NCBI GenBank assembly: GCA_025890175.1
Contig: JANPYM010000003.1
Location: 492,405 to 556,404 of the forward strand
Source: Ciborinia camelliae
Lineage: Eukaryota > Ascomycota > Leotiomycetes > Helotiales > Sclerotiniaceae
DNA length: 64,000 nt
Direction: 5' to 3'
Both the position numbers and the translations under genes were made by a program. Each line of letters opens with the position of its first letter. The stretch's first letter is position 1. The notes under the pieces are model-generated. The model was not told the DNA's origin. It worked only from the letters and a program-made list of their open reading frames with translations, and made no database searches. Below, piece by piece: positions 56,972 through 64,000 of the stretch.

Positions 56972-59353
56972 TTAATTAAATAATTTAACCCTTCAATTTA
57001 TATTTATATTCAGCACTCTAGAGATCGGAATTTGTTTCCAGATAGGTATGAAGAGAGATATCTATCACATCTATGAAGATAAGATGGTATTGGGGGTCAT
57101 GTTTCATTACCTAGTAGAATCAAGTACGGGTTATTAGGTATCTAGATAGGTAGGTATTGTTCGTTTGTTGACCAGAATTTTGAAAGCTGGAAGGAAGTAG
57201 GTAGGTACTATTGTACTGCATACCTACCTAGGTACCTATGTCTACCTAACAAATATATTGAAAAAGAAGGGAAGGCAAGGAGAATTTTTTGAATTGATGC
57301 TAGTGTTATTTTGTGGTGAAGATTCAAGTTATTATGTCATGTTATGTTGTGTATTGTATTTACTGGATTTCATGTTGGATTTTAAAGTACTGTACTGTAG
57401 ATGATTTCTGGGATGGTGTTTTCTTGTCACTAGGCTAGGTATATATGTAGGTATGTATGTACCCGAAGTTTTGAAGCAATTGATCTCCGGCTTGATGAGT
57501 ACCCATCCATCCATCCGTCTCTTCGGCATATTCTCCTCGGCATATTGAATGAATGAAAGTCAGGACCGATATCGAGATGGACCATGGCCATTTATCTTCC
57601 TTCAATAGCGGTATTATGAAGAAAACTCGAAAATCGGTATATTACTTGTCCATGTCCATGTCAAGGCCTAGCTAGCCTTAAATGATGACAGCGGTAAGCT
57701 GACTTGTAAGTAAGTCTTACCAGGTCAAGTCCGAGACCGAAACTTCGGATTATCGGATTTGGCCATCTTTATACTTCATATCTCCCTACTCAGATGTATT
57801 ATTATTACTTATGAAAATCATCATGATGAAATAAATGAACGGTGAACAAAAAAAGAAAGATGGAAAAAAAGAAAAGAAAAATGTTGATGAATAGGGGAAA
57901 CAAGTTGCAAGGTACCAGCCACAATATATATCAAAAAGAAAGAAAATCCCGAAGTAATATCGATATTCAGCCTTGTTTGACTACTAGGGAGGTCCCTAGT
58001 TACCTGTTTGACTAGAGTAGGTAGGTATTTGATGGTTGGGATCTAGAATGACTTTGGAAGGAAAGAAAGTTGTGGCTGTGCGAAGCTGATGTGGCGTGAA
58101 GACTAAGCCACGCATTGACGTTTCGCTGGCTTGCTTCGGATGGCTACACACGCGCGTTGACATTTCGGTGATGGATGAGGGGTTTCCGAATAATGGATTG
58201 GATGCAATTCGTTGGGAAGAGGGATGCGATGCGATTTGATTCGATTATTAATGGAATGGATATGGAATCTGGATATGGGTATGGGTATGGATAGGATATA
58301 TACCAAAGATGGGGAAGGGACCTGTTTGGGCATTCCAAATTCCAAATTCCAAATTCCAAATGCCAAATGCCCAAGCTCTAGTCATTTTTGGAAAAGAATA
58401 TACAGTAGAAATGGAATTGAAAGCTTAACGGAAAGACCTCACCTACCCAAGGCATGCTGCGTTCGGAAATGTCCGATTTTGATTTGACATGACTTGGCGC
58501 GGGGTGAGAGGGGACCAATTGATGTGTACAGTCCCTACATAGGTAGGTAGGTATCAAATGGCGAATAGCTTCAAAATGAGCAGGCACGAGATTTATATGC
58601 ACCTTCCCGACGGAGATAAAGTCTGATGAGGTCAGAGAGTTGCCTGGTGATTTGATGAATGAATGTCCCTTGTCAGGTAGATAAGAAGAAATCCAATGGA
58701 CTTACTAGGTAGGTAGTTACTATGTATATTGTTGTCGTTTTGCTCCAAACAAGTATTCCGTACCAATTATCAACTGCCGCTTCCTATTTGTGGACTTCTA
58801 ATCAGATATCAATTTATCCCTTTAGTATCTCCATACATTTTGTACTTGAATAATAAAATACCTATACATAGATGATCAATATTTCGACACTCCTCGCTCT
58901 CGCCCAAGGGAAGGAACTATGGGATCAAATCAGACTTCTTCAAAGTATGGGGAAGAGACATCAAGTGGTCATTCTACCGATAAGATAGAAGGGTATACGT
59001 ATATGATTAAGGTTAAACAGCGGGAGTCTGAGTGTTGCTTGGATGGATTGACGGAATACTAATACGTTGAGTAACGAAAAGGAAAGAGGGAAGAAGGGAA
59101 AAAAGGAAGAGGAAACTTGTTTTAAGTAATGGATCGAGTGATACAAAATATGTAGGTACCTACTGTACTACTGCTGTACTCCTGCTGTACTACTACTCCC
59201 AAGTACTCATACCGGTATTGATGTGAAAGATCGATATGTACATCCTTCCTTATCTACTTCCACTAGCTGGAGGTACTTGATGATGCGAATCGCATCGGAT
59301 CTTCCCCTTTCCCTTTCCCGCTTCCGCGCAACGAAGCGATTCACTAGGTAGGT

Positions 59354-59458
59354 ACTATTTACTACTATTACTATTACTACTATTACTACTACTACTATTA
59401 CTATTACTACTACTGCCACTACTACTACTGCCACTACTACTACTACCACTACTATTAG
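59354..59458. repeat. ACT trinucleotide array
   Basis: About 35 units of ACT with ATT and GCC interruptions, some 680 bp before the exchanger's start codon. Confidence 0.9.
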
Positions 59459-60141
59459 CCATTTTACCACGAGGCATACAACACATCAGATTCACATTAT
59501 TCAACAGATTTGACTACGCCACACATCCATGCTTCCATCATTCACCAATGCAGCAAAATGCTAAGCACATCACGCATTCTCCCATCCAATGATATGATCG
59601 ATCTTCTATTCATTGTTCATTCTTGTCCATTATTGCTCTTGGACTTTCTCCACCCCTTGGCATTGCTCTCTCCACCCCTTGGCAATGGAATAGATCAGCC
59701 TTGGCAAACATCAGACCTTGATAATCCTGGTCTTCCTCACCTTATCTACTGGGTTGCCTTTCACCGTACCCAGCGTTTTCCCTTTTTCGTTTCTAAACTG
59801 TTCCTGTTACTGTCCACGTTACACCATCACACTTATTTAAGGCTATTATCCAGTATCAACAAACGAAACCATCAACACCTCAACACGTCTTTGATATTTA
59901 ACCATCAAAACATCAAAACATCGAGACATCGAGACATACAACCTTCTTTCTCCCTCGTCCAACCCCTCTACCTCTACCTCTCCCTCGATTTTATTTGATT
60001 TGATTTTACTTTAATTTGATAGCGAAACACCTCCCCCTCTCCCTCCCCTTCTCAACGATACCCTTCTCTTACACAAAGACTTCCCTTCCCTTCACTTCAC
60101 TTCATACTAATCCTTAAATCTATTCATTCGATTCTACATCG

Positions 60142-63069
60142 ATGAAGGAAACTTCGTCTAATTCGCCGTCATTTATAGATCGTGTGAGCTTTTGGGATAA
60201 ATCCAAGGCGCATGGCAACCCCACGAATTCTTCAGATTCGAGAGGTCCAACTCTTCCCTTGAGTAACCCTCCCACCAAGACGCAGAATAACAACAACAAC
60301 AACAACAACACTGCTCCCTCGCTTCGAAATGATTCAACCAATATTCCAATCAATAATGCAAATCATAATGACCTCGAGAACCAACGTTCGAATCCCACAT
60401 CAAATCATGTGGCAGTCAATACATCCAACGTTCATTCGCCACCAGCTTCACCTCCCCAAGTTGATGGAGAGGGGAATATCATAGAATCTACCGGATCCGA
60501 GAAACCTCAGAAAAAGCACGTTGCCCTTCGATTTTGGCTTACGGGTAAACATATTATACTTTCAAGTGTGATTAATCTTTTATTGGTATTCGTACCGGTT
60601 GGTATTATTTCCTATGCCATGGGTCTCAGTCCAGGCATCATCTTCGCGATGAATGCAATTGCTATTGTACCTTTGGCAGGTTTACTCAGTCATGCGACTG
60701 AAAGTGTGGCTAAGAGAATGGGTGATACTATTGGTGCTTTGATGAATGTTACTTTTGGTAATGCCGTTGAGCTTATCATCTTGTAAGTTCCCTCACATTC
60801 ACTTGGATGTCGAGCTAAGCTAACAATAGTAATAGTATGTATGTCTACCTCATAAGGGATCAAGACAAGAAAGTGCGAGAAGCCCTCTTAAAGGCATTAT
60901 CATATCAATCGCGTCCCATATCATTACACCCTTTCCATTTTCTTTTCTCGCTTCATCATGCAAGTCCCGTGTGAAATACTTTTCAAAAATATATGCTCAC
61001 CTGTTTATCTTTAACCCTATAGCATTGCATTGCAAAAGGTCAGCACCCTCGTCCATTCAATTGTGAACCATTCTAACTTGCAACAGAATGAAATCCGTAT
61101 CGTCCAGGCCTCCTTGCTCGGCTCGATTCTTGCAAATCTACTCTTGATTCTAGGAATGTGTTTCTTGGTTGGTGGGCTACGCTATCGTGAACAGGTAATT
61201 AACTTATCACCAAATGGTTTTGGGACCTGAGCTGATCATTATAGATCTATAATAGTACTGTCACACAAATGAGTGCTTGTCTTCTAAGTTTGAGCGTCAT
61301 GAGTTTATTGCTTCCGGTATGTGTCATCCTTCGCTTGGAAGAAATTATGAGTTAACGAATATAGACTGCTTTCCATGCATCTTTTAATACAACGACATCT
61401 GAAACCAAGGCCACCACCAGAGTCTTGCAAGTGAGTCGCGGTACCAGTGTTGTAAGTTCCAGTTATCATGCTTGTGAGGTGACAATGATTGATTTTTTTC
61501 CAGGTTCTCCTTTTGGTTTACTTCATGTACCTCTTGTTTCAGTTGAAGTCCCACGCCTACATGTATGAAAGTACTCCTCAACATATCATTGATGAAGAAT
61601 CGGCTCCTGGGCCTGTTGCGGCTTGGATGGACTCATCGTCAGATGATGATTCTTCTTCAAGCTCCGATTCAGATAGCTCTAGCGGTTCTAACACCACTGC
61701 TAAACGCGTCAAAAGACTCATCAGAGGTGGTAGACGTCGTAAGTCAAGTTCTGCATCGAAAGATACTGTAGAGGTCGAGGCTCTCCGCACACCATCTTTT
61801 GGTAATTGCAGCATGAATCACGCAGGTGAAGGTAGTGGATCCACTGGAGATGATCATCGAACAGGTACTGTTGACTTTGCTGAGGATGGTGATGATGAGC
61901 GTCCTAGAAGAAGTCGCAATGGTTCGTTCACGAATTATGTTATGACCAAAAAGGAACGAAAGAGAGAGCGCAAACTCCAGAAAAAGGAGAAGAAGGCTCG
62001 TAAGAAGGCTCTCAGACATCAACAAACCATCAATGAGGGTGTCGTCCCTGTTATCAATAACGAAAAGATTGCAGAAGTGGTACAAAACGATTCTGATCCA
62101 CGCCGTGTTGATTTTGCCGTCATGGAAGACCCTGAAGCTCAGCAAGATACCACTCAAAAACGACCCTTCACCCTTCGCGGAATCACCTCTGGCATTCGAC
62201 CCCAAATTCCAAAAACCTTCTCTCAAAATGTCTTTACCAATCCTGTACCTACCGGTACCCCACCGCCTGGCAATATTCCTCGCGTTCGCATGGGAATTCG
62301 TCGCACCAATTCTTTACCCGATCGTCTCAACCAAACCATGTCAAACCCAGTGGGTCCCCCATCAAACCTTACGCCTATTCGTGTCAACAGTACTGCTGTC
62401 GCAGCCAACAAGGTCCCCATGGAGGATGAGGATGAGAATATCTCTCGTACTACCGCCGTTGTCTTACTTCTTCTCTCTACTGGTCTTGTCGCCATCTGCG
62501 CCGAATTCATGGTTGATAGTATCAATGCTGTCGTGGCTGGTAATTCCGGTTTGAGCGAGGCGTTTATTGGTCTTATCATCTTACCTATTGTTGGTAATGC
62601 CGCCGAGCACGTTACAGCTGTCACGGTTGCGAGTAGGAATAAGATGGATTTGGCAATCGGTGTTGCTGTTGGTTCTTCTATTCAAATTGGTATGTTACAC
62701 ACTACTGCTACACCCTTCCTCTCCCCGATTATTTTCCTCCTCGATTTAAATCCAAGCCAACCTGACTAACTTGTACCCATAGCTCTTTTCGTCACTCCCT
62801 TTATCGTTCTCCTCGGCTGGTGCATGTCCAAGGACATGTCTCTGTACTTCACGCTCTTCGAAACCGTCTGTCTCTTTGTCTCGGCCTTCATTGTCAATTT
62901 CTTGGTGCTGGATGGTCGATCCAATTACCTCGAGGGTGCACTTCTTTGCGCGGCCTATGTGATTATTGCCGTGGCTGCTTTCTTCTACCCCAATACCGAG
63001 GACCAGAGTAATTTGGGAGGAAACGCCGAGGCCGCGAAGATGATGGTGAGGGGAATTATGGGGATTTAA
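60142..63069 (+). CDS. Ca2+/H+ exchanger, CAX family, long loop
   Basis: Vacuolar-type calcium/proton antiporter. Seven exons, 60142-60782, 61023-61038, 61087-61194, 61245-61316, 61365-61451, 61504-62689 and 62783-63069, give 798 aa in phase. The N-terminus is long and Asn-rich. The first CAX repeat has LLSHATESVAKRMGDTIGAL, then MNVTFGNAVELII, FIALQKNEIRIVQASLLGSI. The second repeat has LPIVGNAAEHVTAVTVASRN, then KMDLAIGVAVGSSIQIALFV. Both GNAxE motifs (GNAVE, GNAAE) are the ion-binding sites. Between them a loop of over 250 residues carries DSSSDDDSSSSSDSD and basic KKERKRERKLQKKEKKARKK stretches, so the protein is about twice the length of Vcx1. Exon 2 is only 16 nt. The following 48-nt intron is in frame with no stop, so unspliced RNA would add 16 residues. 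Confidence 0.92.
61023..61038 (+). other. 16-nt microexon of the CAX exchanger
   Basis: CATTGCATTGCAAAAG between CTATAG and GTCAGC. It encodes IALQK plus the last base of Phe. Skipping it would shift frame. Confidence 0.8.
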
Positions 63070-63626
63070 GGAAAGATGGTGCGAGGGAAGGAAGGGGCAT
63101 TGCTAATGATTTTCATGGTGGGATGATTGATCTTTTGATGATGATGGATGGATGTCATGGATGGGTATGATATGGTATGGTACGACATGACATGATACGA
63201 TACGATATGAATGGATCGTGGGTAATGAGTGGTTCTTTTCGCTTCTTGATAATGGGATGAAATTTTCGTTGCAAAAGGTGCTCGCTTTTTCTTACCACCT
63301 AACTTAGGATAACGAGGCTTCCTTACTTTCTTTTCTGCTTCTCTCGTTGTATGGCTATGGCTAGCAAACTTTACATGGGATTCTCCCTTGCACTTCATGG
63401 AATGCAGTTCCTTGTAATTTCGGAAGTAGTATAACTAATTCCATTTCCATTTCATCTCATCAAATAAATGACACTAACCCTCATAAACCCATTCCCACAT
63501 CCACATCCACATAACCATCTAATACAAGGAGGATGCGTAGACACGACAAGAATGAGCAATAATCATGTACCCAGGACCTCCCCAACCGCAACCCCTCTCC
63601 TCTCCACCCAAAAACCATCCACCCCC
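63070..63626. other. Convergent intergenic region
   Basis: 3' flanks of the CAX gene and the GC-rich gene; includes degenerate ATGG/TACGA repeats at about 63110-63210. Confidence 0.45.
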
Positions 63627-64000
63627 TTACTGACTCGGACAAGCATCCGCAACCTCCTCGGGCAACCCCCCCGCGCTCTCCACCAAAGCCGCCAAATCCA
63701 GCTTCCCGGCCTGCGGATCCGCCTCCATAAACGCATCCTGAAACTCCAGCTGGGCCTCCCTCCGCGAACCATCGGGATTATCGGCCTTCCAGGCGGGGAA
63801 AAAGGCATGGGTGAAGGCTTCCACGGGGCCGCACCCAGGGTGCGACGCGAGGTATGCGGCGACCAGCTTCTCGTAGGCGGCGGCCTGGTCCATGGCGAGT
63901 TGGAGCATGCGGTCGTCGGCGTCCTGGATGGCTTGCTGCGCCGCTTGGAAGGCCGCCGTGTACGTGATGCCCGTGTCGCGCTCGAGGAACTCGAGGGATG
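63627..64000 (-). CDS. Unrecognised GC-rich gene, 5' end outside window
   Basis: Open frame of 124 codons from the window edge to the stop at 63627-63629; the start lies beyond 64000. The visible part is Ala-rich and acidic (TAAFQAAQQAIQDADDRMLQ, then LAMDQAAAYEKLVAAYLASH) and ends LPEEVADACPSQ. Third codon positions are almost all G or C, unlike the rest of the window. No family recognised. A bacterial-like or recently acquired gene is possible, but a lineage-specific GC-rich gene is not excluded. Confidence 0.6.
   Translation of the reverse strand, partial: SLEFLERDTGITYTAAFQAAQQAIQDADDRMLQLAMDQAAAYEKLVAAYLASHPGCGPVEAFTHAFFPAWKADNPDGSRREAQLEFQDAFMEADPQAGKLDLAALVESAGGLPEEVADACPSQ

Larger units (their letters stand above)
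55744..60141. other. 4.4-kb gene-poor, microsatellite-rich region
   Basis: Contains GA (55856-55874), CCTA (56104-56155), TA (56931-56968) and ACT (59354-59458) arrays plus many TAGGTA motifs. A pyrimidine-rich leader precedes the exchanger gene. No supported gene. Confidence 0.5.

Noticed and set aside
1..64000. A secondary-metabolite cluster or other new multi-gene system
   Set aside because: No polyketide synthase, NRPS, terpene cyclase, transposase or repeated gene pattern was found; the genes are conserved unrelated housekeeping functions.

Overview
The window is nuclear DNA of a filamentous ascomycete. Genes have several short introns of about 47-100 bp with GTAAGT-type donors and CTAAC/CTGAC branch sites. 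The trifunctional trpC gene, a group I G-alpha starting MGCGMS and ending CGLI, and a fungal-type RhoGAP all support this. Moderate GC, dispersed TAGG/CCTA short repeats and the character of the genes suggest a leotiomycete close to Botrytis/Sclerotinia. That last step is inference; no species marker was tested.

Layout. An MFS transporter (5' end cut by the window edge) is followed by a gene-poor stretch with a 377-bp Tourist-like MITE, a disordered hypothetical protein (-), a FAM32A-type splicing protein (+), and a long Ser/Thr-rich cell-surface protein with a GPI-like tail (-). A repeat-rich 4.9-kb desert follows, carrying a second MITE with pogo-like ends. Then come a Sac7-type RhoGAP (-), the mitochondrial chaperone TIM9 (+), the nucleoporin NUP188 (-) and trpC (+). 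The last two diverge from an interval holding a perfect Gcn4/CPC1 site. Next are a BRCT plus WGR-like protein (+), the ER SNARE USE1 (-), an unrecognised membrane-anchored protein that appears frameshifted (-), and the G-alpha gene (-). A second desert of 5.4 kb carries many TAGG repeats. It is followed by a small one-pass membrane protein (+), MIC10 (-) and ROK1 helicase (+) as a divergent pair, an HSD10-like dehydrogenase (-) and a Rab4-type GTPase (+) as another divergent pair, a secreted LPMO-like protein (+), a third repeat-rich desert, a CAX-type Ca2+/H+ exchanger with seven exons (+), and a GC-rich partial gene (-) at the right edge.

Most genes are conserved single-copy housekeeping functions: nuclear pore, mitochondrial import and cristae, ribosome biogenesis, vesicle traffic, tryptophan synthesis, signalling and calcium storage. 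I see no operon-like system, secondary-metabolite cluster, CRISPR array, rRNA or tRNA, and no strong candidate for a new multi-gene system. The points most worth a second look are the two MITEs, the frameshifted membrane-protein gene, the Rab4-type protein with Thr at the catalytic Gln position and a long insert, the exchanger's 16-nt microexon beside an in-frame 48-nt intron, the BRCT/WGR-like protein with no PARP domain, and the GC-rich gene at the right end. Exon boundaries were placed by hand from splice signals, codon phase and family conservation.
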